Assembly (NCBI RefSeq): GCF_003144115.1
Contig: NW_020312019.1
Location: 346,438 to 410,437, forward strand
Source of the DNA: Tilletiopsis washingtonensis
Taxonomy: Eukaryota; Basidiomycota; Exobasidiomycetes; Entylomatales
Length of the DNA stretch: 64,000 nt
Direction: 5' to 3'
The stretch's first letter is position 1. Each line of letters begins with the position of its first letter. The position numbers and the translations under genes are program-made. This document shows positions 43,859 through 54,045 of this stretch, piece by piece. Under the pieces are notes generated by a model. The model made no database searches, was not told where the DNA came from, and saw only the letters and a list, made by a program, of their open reading frames with translations.

Positions 43859-45862
43859 ATGCAGCTTCTCACGCTCCTCACCGCCGCCGCCTCGCTCTCC
43901 AGCGTCGTCGTTGCCGCTCCGCAGCCGCAGCGCAGTGGTCCTCCGGGTCCCCCTGGCCCTTCGGCGCCTCCCGGACGGCCTGATCCCCGTCCTCGTGGCC
44001 CCATGGTCAAGTCCAAGCAGCTGCGCGACCGCGTCACGCAGCGCGACCTCGCCGCGGGCGCCGACCGCCTGCAGGCCTTTGCCACCGCCAACGGCGGACA
44101 GCGCGCGTTTGGCGGCCCGGGCCACATGGGTGAGCAGGCTGCTTGACTGCTGCTACCTGTGCTGGCACTGACGGGTCGTGATCAGCTACGGTCGACTACA
44201 TCTTCAACGAGCTGACCGCTACGGGCGCCTACGGTGTGTGCAGCTCAGACTTTGCAAGCATGCCGCAGGCGCTGATATCATATTGTGCAGACGTCTACAA
44301 GCAGGAGCTCACGGCCACGTACAGCGAGGTTGCCGCCAAGGTGCTCATCGACGGGCAGAATCAGGAGGCCGGCACCTTCACGTACGCGCCGGGCGGACAG
44401 GTCACCGAGACGATCGTCGCCGTGGACAACCAGGGCTGCACAGCCGCCGACTTTCCGGCGTCGGTGAGCGGCAAGGTGGCGCTCGTGCTGCGCGGCTCGT
44501 GCGACTTCGGGACGAAAGTGGCTCTGGGTGGCGCCGCAGGTGCCGCGGCCGTGCTTATCCGCAACAACCAAGCTGGCGCCATTTCTGGCACGCTTGGTAG
44601 CAAGGAGCGCCCCGAGGGCCCCTACGTGCCTGCTGCTTCGCTCAGCAAGGACCGTGGAGATGCACTGGCCGCTCGCATTGCCGGAGGCGAGAGCGTGACG
44701 GCCGTCATCGACAATGTTGGCATCACCGAGGACCGGTGCGTGCACCTTCCTCCTCCTATGGATCTTCCTCGACTGACGCAGTGCCTGCCGCAGCGTGACG
44801 TACAACGTCATTGCCGAGACGAAGGTCGGCAACAAGGACGAGGTGTTCAGTGAGTTCTCATCGTCGGCGGCGGCCCTCGGCATGCCGCAGCAACGCGTGG
44901 AGACTCACACACGCGTCCCCCTCTCTCAGTGGTCGGCAGCCACACCGACTCCGTCGCCGCTGGCCCTGGAATCAATGACAATGGTAGCGGCACTATCTCG
45001 ATTCTCACGATCGCCAAGCAGCTGGCACGCTTCCAGGTCAAGAACGCCGTCCGCTTTGGCTTCTGGACGGCCGAGGAGTTCGGCCTGCTGGGCAGCAAGT
45101 TCTACGTCGCCAACCTGTCTGAGGCGGAGCGCAACCGCATCCGCATGGTGAGCGTTGCAGAGTGCCATCGACTCTCTGAGCTGCGGCTGACGTTTGAACA
45201 TGCGAACAGTACGGCAACTTCGACATGGTCGCGTCGCCCAACTACGTGTGAGTACCCCTTGACGCGCGGCCGTCTCGGGCGTCTCGAAGGCTGACGCTTT
45301 CGGCTTGCAGGCTCGGCGTGTACGACGGCAGCGGGCGCAAGTTCGGCAACAGCGGCCCGGCCGGCTCTGCCGAAGGCCAGGAGCTGCTGGAGGGCTTCTT
45401 CAAGGACCAGGGCCTCAACAGCGTGCCGAGCGACTTCACGGGCCGCAGCGACTACGGGTGAGTGCCCACCTCGCACGTCACCAGACGCACAGCTGCCCTC
45501 TCTGACACATACTGTGCGCCAGACCGTTCCTGGACGCCAACATCGCCGCCATGGGTCTCTTCACGGGCGCCGAGGTGGCCAAGACGGCCGAGGAGGCGGC
45601 GCTCTTCGGCGGCACTGCCGGGCAGAGCTACGACCTCAACTACCACAAGGCGGGTGATGATCGTTCTAACGTGAATTTCGAGGCGTGGGTGCCCAACGCC
45701 AAGGCCATTGCCCACGCCGTCGCCACGTACGCGCAGAGCTTCGACAGCCTGCCCGCAAAGGAGCCCGCGCTGGCGCCGGCGCCGTCGGGCGCGCGCATGG
45801 CGCTCGACCAGAACACGCCAAAGGAGGAGCACCGCTGCGGCGAGACGCTCGTCCTCGCATAA
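43859..45862 (+). CDS. Secreted M28 aminopeptidase with PA domain
   Basis: Eight exons (43859-44129, 44186-44233, 44291-44735, 44794-44849, 44930-45147, 45210-45247, 45311-45457, 45523-45862) encode 520 residues. A signal peptide (MQLLTLLTAAASLSSVVVAA) is followed by a Pro/Arg-rich propeptide region. A protease-associated domain covers about 125-255. The M28 catalytic domain has ligands H278 (GSHTDSV), D290 (NDNGSG), E323, D351 (NFDMVASPNY) and H449 (NYHKAGDD), with E322 as general base. The mix is that of fungal vacuolar/secreted aminopeptidase Y and Lap2-like enzymes, which remove N-terminal residues from peptides using two zinc ions. It faces a second M28 gene tail-to-tail (528-nt gap). 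Confidence 0.96.
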
Positions 45863-46390
45863 AATGCCCCCGGCATCCGGATCAGTGCCCCCCAAGAGCC
45901 TGCCCCGCATGATGTACTACTGCTCGCTGCTGCTGCGAATGCATGCTTGAGCTGCATCTTGTCGCGGGCGCGCGACGCGCGTTAGACGCACGCCGCGCCG
46001 CGCGCGACGCCTCTTGCAATGCAACACCACAGCCCCCGAGAACCACGTCAATCTGTGAGCGCGAGGGTTGATGTGGGTGCGAAGCATAGATTGAGGAGGC
46101 GCAAAAGAGGGCCTCCTGGAGGAGGGGGCGGGGGAAAGAGGTCGCACAAGGCCGCACAGCGGACGTGCGGCCGCCTTCACTTCTTGGCCCAGCCGCCGAG
46201 CTCGGTGTAGAGTGGACATGTGGCATTACAGCTGACTTTGTGAAGGAAGGATGAGATGGGGGGGGGGGGGGGGTCGATCTAGCAGGCGCAGAGCGAAATG
46301 GAGTAGAGTCCGCAGAGGAGAGGAAGCCGTCAGGGACGAAGCGGCGCGGTTGGGGCATCGCCGCGTCGCCCCCACTCGACTTTTTCACTC
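45863..46390. other. Convergent gap with G16 run and aminopeptidase relic
   Basis: 528 nt between two aminopeptidase genes. Contains a fragment matching the C-terminus of the minus-strand aminopeptidase (46177-46212) and a G16 run (46258-46273). Confidence 0.6.
46177..46212 (-). pseudogene. Decayed C-terminal fragment of an M28 aminopeptidase
   Basis: On the minus strand this short piece reads ...YTELGGWAKK-stop. The functional gene 200 nt away ends AVELGGWAK-stop at 46391. The match ELGGWAK plus a stop codon in the same place is unlikely to be chance next to that gene. Upstream of the fragment the sequence no longer resembles the aminopeptidase, so it looks like the relic of a tandem duplicate or of a displaced last exon. 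It could instead be an alternative 3'-terminal exon. Confidence 0.5.
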
Positions 46391-48536
46391 TTACTTGGCC
46401 CAGCCGCCCAGCTCGACGGCAAAGGCCGACGAGAGGCGCACAAACTGCACGAGGTGCTCAAAGGAGAAGCCCTCGATGTCCATGCGGTCGTTGCCCGTGT
46501 GGATGTTCTGCGAAAAGAGGTGAATGGGGGCTGCAAGCAAGTGGATGCCTCGGGGGCGCCACAACGCACCTTGAGGTTCGAGTCCTCAAACGTAGCCTCG
46601 ATGGCAAAGGCACTCGGCACGCCGATCTTGGTCTGGGTCGCGAATGCGGGGGAGAAGTCACGTCAGCGACGGGCGGCGAGAAGCTAGAGCCGTGCGGGGC
46701 GCCTGGGCCGCAACGCACCCAGCTGGCATGGTCGCTACCTGCGTAGCCCAGCTTGGTGGGCACAGGCGGAATCTCGAGGCTGCGGAGGTTGTACGACGCA
46801 CGACGGGGGGGGGGGGGGGGAGGGGGAAGGCGGGGCGTCAGGGCTGAGCGACAGACGTGCAAGAAGAGGCAGGCCTGGCGGGCGTTGCTACGCACTACTC
46901 CTCCACGAGCGTCTGGATAAACGCCGTCAGCGGCTCCGAGACAAAGTCCGCGACCATGCCGACGCGCGGCTGCGTGCCGGGCTTGACAAAGGCCGTCACT
47001 GCGCGCGCGCGCAAAGGCAGGTCAGCGCCAGTTGATGAGGAGGGGGGCATGAAGAAAGGGCGCGCGGCAAAACGCACTGTCTTGCTGAAGCATCGCTCCG
47101 ACGGTCACGCCCTTGCTGGCGTAAGACTGCGCCACTTCCTGGCTGCCCAGCAGACCACCCTCCTCCGCGCTGTACCTACAGTCGAAGGGGCAAGCGCGTT
47201 TGCGTCAGCCATCTGCCTCGTTTGAGCCCACACAAGCTCGCGCACCAGTGAAACTCGACGTTCCTCTCCGGCTGCCAGCCCTGGCTCAGCAGCGCACGCA
47301 GCGCCTCGATGAGCGTCACGGAACCACTGCCGTCGTCGTCGGCGCCCGGCGCGGCGAAGAAGGGAATCATGTGCGTGCTGTCGAGATGCGCGCCGAGGAT
47401 GGCCGCGACCTCGGGCGACTTCTTCTGCGCGGCAGCAGCGGCCTGGCTGCCCGCGACGCGCAGAATGATGCTGTTCTGTCCCCAGGAATGCGTGTGTTCG
47501 CGCACGCTGATGTAGTCGACATCCTCCACCTGCGGAGCGTGGTTCAGCCCAGCCCCCTGTCATTCCTCCCCCCCGCCCTGGCGCTCTGTGCCACGACGCA
47601 CCACGCTCTTGATGAGCTTCAACAGCCACTGCTGGCTCTGCTTGCCCGTCTCGCTCTTGTAGTATCGGTTGCGGAAGCTCGTGAAGCCCTCGAGATTCTT
47701 GCGTGGGCCTGCCTCGGTGACGTTTGCAAACACGGCCTGGAGCTGCTTGCTGTGCGAGGGCTTCGAGGGGAAGCTGGGCTCCGAGGAGAGGACGGAGAGG
47801 GAGTCGCCTTCGGCTGCCTGCCAGGAGGAAGGAGAGAGAGAGGGAAAGGAGGTGATGTCCATGAAGTTGGTCGAGGAGTAGCGAAGCAGGTGCTTGCCCA
47901 ACTCGGTCGTCCAGTACGCAGGAGCATCGTCGCTCGCTGAGAAGGAGAGAGAGAGACACGCGAGAGGGTGAGCATTTGATTGGCGCAACAGGACAGAGGT
48001 GACACGTTCTGCAAGATCCTCTCGCTGCCCTCGCCTTGTGGTCGTGCCCAGATCGCTTGCGCAAGTGGAGGCTGCGTCGGCAACAGCGCTTGCCACTCTT
48101 CCCTTCGAAGTGGCCAAGCCGCTGCCCGCTGCTGGCCGTTGTTCCAGCCAGCACCCTCTTCTCTCTCTGTGCCCCACCATGCAGCGCGAGCCTCGCACCT
48201 CGGCCCGCCCTCTCGCTCCTCTGCCTCTCCCTCGTGCGCGTGTGCAGCCTCGGCCACAAACTCACTCTGCACCAATCTGGCCTCTGCCAGTCCGGCGCCC
48301 GGCAGCTTTGCCAGCGGCTGTAGCACGCGCATGTAGAGCGGCATGGTGGGCAGCGACGTGGCCGCCGGCTGCTGCTGCTGGGCGGCATGAGGAGCGGCGA
48401 GTGGAGCGGCAATCGGCGCGCCAGGAGGAGCCGCAGCCAGCGGCACGCCGAGCGGCAGCTGCGCGGGCGCGGGCGCGGCGAGTGCGCCGCTGCTGGCGCT
48501 GAGCAGCAGGGGCAGGAGGGCGAGAGGGAGCTGCAT
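46391..48536 (-). CDS. Secreted leucine aminopeptidase 1-like (M28E)
   Basis: Eight exons on the minus strand (48536-48266, 47936-47602, 47529-47246, 47175-47078, 46998-46896, 46779-46719, 46632-46570, 46507-46391) encode 443 residues. Signal peptide MQLPLALLPLLLSASSGALA and an Ala/Pro propeptide precede the zinc peptidase. Key residues: H250 (GAHLDS), the DDDGSG aspartates (266-268), E301-E302 (YSAEEGG), D329 (LQQDM) and H381 (YAGSDHASW). NIHTGNDRMD near the C-terminus is a family motif. Secreted Lap1 enzymes remove N-terminal Leu and other hydrophobic residues and usually need propeptide cleavage. Intron 5 contains a C16 run on the sense strand. It is tail-to-tail with the other M28 gene, but sequence differences and the missing PA domain show they are different subfamilies, not recent duplicates. 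Confidence 0.94.
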
Positions 48537-49297
48537 CGTGGTGTTGTGTGTTTGCTGATGCGCCTTGCCCGAGGGTGTGTGAGGGGGCAGAGGAGCGAGA
48601 ACGGCGGCGCGAGACCAGGGGGCAACGACACGCGGCGTGCGTGGCCCCACCGCGGCACAGCAGGCAACGGCCGCGGCCGCGCGCATGCGCATGCGCCCCT
48701 CGCCCCCCGCACTCCGCCATCGCGCGCGCAGCGCTGACGCACCGCCGGCCAGTGGAGGCGTGCGGGGCGTGCACGTGACGCGCCTGTGCATAGCGCTCGA
48801 GCCCCGCCTGGTGCTGGCGGCTGCCTTGCAAGCCAGGCAGGAAGGGCGCAAGAGCTCGAGCAAGTCGATGCTTGCATGCTGCATAGCCCGATCTCAGCGG
48901 CGTGGGCGCGAGGCGCAGCCGCCTGTCCTGCGAGGCGCGGCTGGCGGTGAGGCGCCTCTGAGCTCCGGCGTCCGGCGGTGCCGCGCGCGGTGCTGCACAG
49001 CCACGGGCCGCCTCGAGGCGGTGCGGCGCGCGGCGGCGGCGGCGTGGGCGCCGTTCAACCTCTCGAGCGCGCTAGCCTGGTGGGGCAACTGACGGACGAA
49101 GCGCGCCTCTCTTTCGCTCCACCACATCGCACCGCCCACACCTCCAGCACGCCTGCTGCCTCACGCTCAAGCCCTCGGCTCAGTCGCTCAGTACAAAGTC
49201 TCGCGCCTGCGCTCTGCGCCGTCACTCTCTCTCTCTCTCTCCCTCTCCCTCTCGCTCGAGAAGCCGCAGCGCCCACGTGGCGCGCAGGCCGCCGGTC
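48537..49297. other. Shared promoter region (divergent genes)
   Basis: 760 nt between the aminopeptidase and the tetraspan gene. CT-rich run at 49228-49256 before the plus-strand start. No TATA box, RNA gene or domain-bearing frame. Confidence 0.5.
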
Positions 49298-50184
49298 ATG
49301 GGTGCCAAACGTCGGCACAATGTCGAGTTCTGCTGCTGCGTGAGTAGCAATTCGAAGCGGCTGTAATGGCAAGGGCAAGAGCAGGAGCATGTGGGAGGGT
49401 TAGTGAGGTGCGCGTATCGATTGGCCGCGCACAGAGGTCGCATGTGCAGTGCAGCAGGCTCGCCTAGCATCCCGCAAGGGCGGCCGTCAAAGAGCTGGGG
49501 CGCCGCCGAGACGGCGCCCGGCACGTATTGCCTCGAGGATGGCAGAGGCAGAGAGAGAGAGAGAGAGAAACGAGCGTGTTTGTGCTTTTCGGAGTGCAGC
49601 CACATCAAGCGCATGCTTGGCTCCCTCTTGTATGCCCCCTTTCGCTCACGCCTTCTTCCCCATTGCCAGGCCATTCCCCTCGTCAATTTCGGCGCCTACG
49701 CCATCCTGCTGGAGCACTCGCTGATCGCCCTCTGCGTCATCGTGCTCGCTCTCGCGCCGCCGTCCATCGTCGCCGCCACCGGCTCGCTGCCTGCTTCCTG
49801 GCCCAAGATCGTCGTGGCGCTGCTCGGCGTGCTCGTGCTGCTCCTGCAGCCGCTCGGCGTCATTGGCGTCGCGCGGCAAAAGCCGACGCTCTACCGCGTC
49901 TACCTGCGTCTCACCACCGTGGCGGTGCTCGTCACGCTCGGCGTCTGCGCCGCCTTCTTTGCCGTGGCAGCGGCGCGGCATGCAGCGGCGCTGCAGAGCT
50001 GCATCGCCACGTATGCCAACACGCCGCAGGGCGACGGCAGCGGCGTGTCCTTCTCGCAGACGAGCAGTGCGCTCGACTCGCTCGGCGATACGATTTGCAA
50101 CATCTGGCTCTGGGTGCAGGTGGGCACGATGGGCCTGGTGCTGCTGCTCGTGGGCATGACACAGGTGAGGCTCCCTTCCTCCCC

Positions 50185-50217
<33 letters not shown>

Positions 50218-50703
50218 AGCTGCCGCCGTTCTCTCCCCCTCTCGAGACACACCGACTGACGCAGCAAGAGCACACAGCTATACATGCTCTTCCTCCAGCG
50301 CGCCTACGGCGCACAGCAGCGCGCCGCATACACGGCGCACAAGTCGCTGCATGCCGGCGGCGTCGACATTCCCCTCTCGGCGCGCCTCGACGACGAGCGC
50401 GGTGGCGTCGATGGCGACAACCACGCCTGGAGTGCGGCGCCCGCACAGCGCCTCTCCGACGAGTACGCATACCCTGCCGCTGCGCCGTATGGCGCCGCGG
50501 CGCGAGGAGGAGGAGCACATGCAGACAAGGCGTACAATCCGACGGGCGCGACGTACGCCGACGAAGAGCCCTACCAGCCGTATCCGCAGCCGCAGTACGC
50601 ACATGCGGCGTATGACTCGTACGGCGGCGCGGGACACCATGCAGCGGCGCCAGGCGCGGCAGGGTATGAGTCGTATGGCGCGCAGGACGCGTACCGTCGC
50701 TGA
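49298..50703 (+). CDS. Fungal tetraspan membrane protein (four TM helices, Tyr/Pro/Ala tail)
   Basis: Three exons (49298-49339, 49670-50164, 50278-50703) encode 320 residues. The 14-residue first exon gives MGAKRRHNVEFCCC, a basic, Cys-rich start that could be palmitoylated, joined to AIPLVNFGAYAILLEHSLI. Four hydrophobic helices follow (about 15-45, 58-78, 87-112 and 150-172) with an external loop between helices 3 and 4 carrying one cysteine pair (SCIATYANT, DTICNIW). The C-terminal 130 residues are cytosolic, rich in Ala, Tyr, Gly and Pro, and resemble tails of fungal tetraspan and eisosome-type proteins. Function unknown. Intron 2 has a (CCG)n stretch; a 58-nt C-rich tract follows directly after the stop codon. 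Confidence 0.85.
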
Positions 50704-50724
50704 GCGCCCCCCCCCCCCCCCCCC

Positions 50725-50767
<43 letters not shown>

Positions 50768-51119
50768 CCCCTCGTGCGATCGCCACCGTCTCCTTTGTCC
50801 CTCTCTGCCTCGCGCTCGCCTGTCAATTGTGCATCGTCTCTGCTCACTCCACACTTGCCTCTCACTTGATCGCGCGCGAGAGGAGGGAGAGGGGACATCA
50901 TGTGTTTCATTCAATCGAAAGAGAGCGAGGGGGAGGGACATGAGGTGTGTGTGAAGCGGAGAGGGGAGTTGCAGCGAAGAGCGAGGCGCTTCACGCAAGC
51001 CCGACCAGTCCTGCGTTCAGATGGGGTATCACAGCGTTGCGCGCGCGTGTGCAGACAGGGAGGGGGGGAGGGGAGAGAGACGCAGCTAGACCGGCGACGA
51101 TGCGGAGGAGGCAACCATC
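50704..51119. other. Convergent 3' region
   Basis: 416 nt between the tetraspan and LEA-like genes, beginning with the poly-C tract (50707-50764). GA-rich at 50876-50940 and 51055-51085. No gene seen. Confidence 0.6.
50707..50764 (+). repeat. 58-nt poly-C tract
   Basis: C18, one A at 50725, then C39, starting three nt after the TGA of the tetraspan gene. It would be transcribed as poly-C in that gene's 3' UTR. Homopolymer lengths of this size are error-prone in sequencing, so the exact count is uncertain. Confidence 0.85.
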
Positions 51120-52182
51120 TTAGTTGGTGTGCTTGTCGACCGTCTTGGCAGCCGAGTCCTTGACTGTGGGCGGCAAGCAATCAAGCGTCAGCACTGCGCA
51201 GACCTTGGGGGGACACCGTGCTGCCCGATGCTCGTCGCGTGTCCGGAGCTACTCACGCTCGCCCGCCTTGTTCTCGGCGCTCTTGGCCGCGTCCTGCGCC
51301 GCGTTCTGGTTGCCGCCGATGATGTGGCTGGCCTGGTCGACGACGTTGGAGGCGAGCGTGCGCGCCTGGTCGACGTAGCCCTGCTGGCCGGTGGAGTGCG
51401 GCTTGATGTACCTGCTCGTGCGCGTGCGTCAGCGGCTGTGTATGTGCGCGCGCGCTGGCGGCGACCACGGCAGAGGTGGGCCCACGACGGCCAACTCACT
51501 CGTTGGACTGGTTCAGCACGTTGGCAGCCAGCTCGCGGCCCTGCTGGATGAGGTTGGCGAGCGACTTCTGTGCCTCCTCTGCCGTCTGCTGGCCGTCCTT
51601 GCTGGCCTGGTCCGTGACCTTGGAGGCCTCCTTGCTGGCGTTGTCGGCGGCCTTGGAGGCCTGGCAAGTGGCGTCAGCGGCTGCAAGGTGCATGGCGAAA
51701 CACACGCGCAGGCTCACCTGGTTCGACGCATCCTGGCCGTGCGACTTTGCGCCGCCGAGCACGGCCTGGGCCTGCTGCTGGGCGTAGGCAGCCGTGTCCG
51801 CGATCTGCGTGCAGCCGCTGCGGGTCAGCAAATGTGTACGTCAAGCTCTGCAGGCGAGACACGCACCAGCTGCGTGGCCTGCTCGACGAGGCTCTTTGCC
51901 GTCTCCTGCGCGTTGGCGGCGGCGTCCTTGGCGGCGTCGGCGGCCTCGCCGCCCTTCTTCTGCGCCTGGTTGCCCAGGTCCTGCGCCTGCTTCGACGCGT
52001 CGTTGCCGGCGTTGCTGGCCGACTGCAGAGGGAAAGAGAGTGAGCCAGGTGCGATGGATGGAGCAGGCCGTGCCCGCCATGCGCCCGCACGCCGCCGCGC
52101 CCGCCGCGCCGCCACGCACCTTGGACGCCGAGTTGGCCTGGTCCTTGACGGAGTTGCCGATGTTCTGTGCGGTGTTGGACAT
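51120..52182 (-). CDS. LEA-like hydrophilic stress protein
   Basis: Six exons on the minus strand (52182-52120, 52022-51867, 51804-51718, 51660-51500, 51411-51257, 51163-51120) encode 221 residues. The whole protein is Ala/Gln/Lys/Asp/Asn-rich without hydrophobic core, signal peptide or cysteine. It starts MSNTAQNIGNSVKDQANSAS and repeats elements of the type ASKQAQDLGNQAQKKGGEA and ASKEASKVTDQASKDGQQ, a pattern of group 3 LEA and apolipophorin-like amphipathic proteins. Such proteins are disordered in solution and become helical on drying or on membranes, protecting against desiccation and heat. Exons 1-3 all end in phase 0. Function is inferred from composition only. Confidence 0.85.
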
Positions 52183-54045
52183 GGTGGAGTGGGGTTTGGG
52201 TGAGGGGTGGATGTGTGTGTGTGTGTGAGGGTGGTGTGGTGGAGAAGGAAGGGGCGGCGAGCGGCGAGCGTCGAACTTGAGCCCGGCCCGCGCGCGCGCG
52301 CGCCAGGCGGCACCGTGCGCTGCGCTGCGAGCACGCACGCGAAGGAAGCTCGCCGTGCCGCGGCCGTGGCCGGCCAGGCCCGCTGCCGCCCAACACCCGC
52401 TGACCCGAGACTGCGCAGCTGCCTCGGCGCCCCAGCACCAGAGCGGCAGCGTCAGCGCCACGACCCTCTCGCGGCGGTGCGAACAAACGCAGCGCCGGCC
52501 GCCCGAGCCTGCGAACGATCGACGGCCGTGCGCAGCATTCACAGGCTTGCGCAGCAACGCAAAGCGAGCGCGAAGCACGCCGGTGCGCCGCGAGTCGCCC
52601 TTGACGTGCGCGGCGTGAACCATGACGTCGTCGTGCCGGCAGACGCGCCCCTACACACTCGTGGCGTGCCCGTGCGAAGAAGCCGAGGCGCGCGCGTCTC
52701 CTCCACAGCGGCAGCACAGCCTCCGCAGCGCACCCTTGGAGTAAGAGTTTCGCTCGTCGCACCGCCGCCGCCACGCTCAGCACAGAGGCAGCGCTTGCGC
52801 TCTCGGCTCGCCCTTCTCGAGACGTCCCTCGTCGAGCGAAGGCTCCACGCTTCGCCCGCACGCCGACGCTCGGGCGCGCTGTTGAAAGGCGCTGGGGCGG
52901 CTGTTCCCACCGCTCTGGCTCGTGCCATGGGAACATGTCGCGCCCGCGAGCGACGACGAGCCGCCTCAGGTGCGCACTCGACTGCTCTGTGGCGGCAAAG
53001 ACCCCATCGCACTCTGACTCGTCGCCGCGGCCACGGGTCGCTGCTGCCGCGCCAGCAGCAGAGCTGCGCAGCTGTTCGGGCCGGGCGCGAGAGGCAAAGA
53101 AGAGGAGGCCACTCTGTGCAGGGTCGATGACCGCCGCCAAGGCGCCCCTCCAGCACGCAAAGCGGCAGCGGCAGCGGCCCGTCTGGACAACTAGACTCGG
53201 CGGGCGGAACGCGGGCTGCCTGTGGCTCGCAGCAGCTGCAGGCTCACAGCAGCAGCCGTGACTGCGCAGGCACAACGATGCAGGCACGGCCCCTTTGCGC
53301 AAGGCACGACGTGCCATGCAGCCTTGCAGGTGCAGGCGGGCCCATGGCCGAGCTCGTCTTGGGGCTGCGGCGGCGTGCGACGTGCGGTGGAGAGGGTGGG
53401 CCGGCATCCGGGCCGGGCAGCCCGATGCCGCTCCGAGCGCCGCACCCCCAACGCAGCGCCGCCGCGCCGTCGCCGTCGCCCGATGCCGGGCGATGGGCCC
53501 GGCCGCAGCCTCGCGCTGCGCCTGCCGCTGGGCATGCGAGACGCTGCGGCGCCGTCTGTTGTCTGTGCGCCTTGCGCTGTCTGCTGTCAGAGGAGCGCTT
53601 GTGGCTGGGCGTGCAAGACACATGGAGGCGCAACCTGCAGCTGCGACGCGTGACGGCGGCTGCCAGCATCTAGCATCAGGGCCTCTTCCTTGAGCGGACA
53701 CGCACACGCAGCGACGGCGCGGCGACGTCTGCGCCAGCTCGGCGTCCTTTGTCGCGAGGCGGAGGCTGTGAGCGCTGCATGCTGCATTCTGCATCTGCCC
53801 GAGTCGAGTCAGCGCAGAGCTGAGCAGCCAGACAGAGGCCCCCGAGTAGAGCAGGCCCCATCACGTGCCTCAGGACGCCGGCGAGCACAGCCACACGCTG
53901 CGCTGCGCGCGCCCCCGCACGGGCTCTCCGTGCCGTGCCGTCGGCGTCGCGGCGCACAGCGAGACAATCACTCTTACTTGCCTCGTCCCACCTCCACTCT
54001 CTCTCCCTCTCACCACGACCGCCACCCTCACCACACCACACCACA
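52183..54045. other. Large divergent intergenic region
   Basis: 1.86 kb between the LEA-like gene and the von Willebrand A gene. A (TG)8 repeat lies at 52212-52227, in the probable 5' UTR of the LEA-like gene. Other content is shadow frames (for example 52207-53130 plus). CT/CA-rich sequence precedes the plus-strand ATG. Confidence 0.5.

Noticed and set aside
46560-46600. tRNA-like B box GGTTCGAGTCC
   Set aside because: It lies inside an aminopeptidase exon (codons of EDSNLK read on the other strand), and no A box or cloverleaf surrounds it.
47105-48877. 590-codon minus-strand frame overlapping the Lap1-like gene
   Set aside because: Same strand but wrong frame; the spliced M28E model explains the region with all catalytic motifs.
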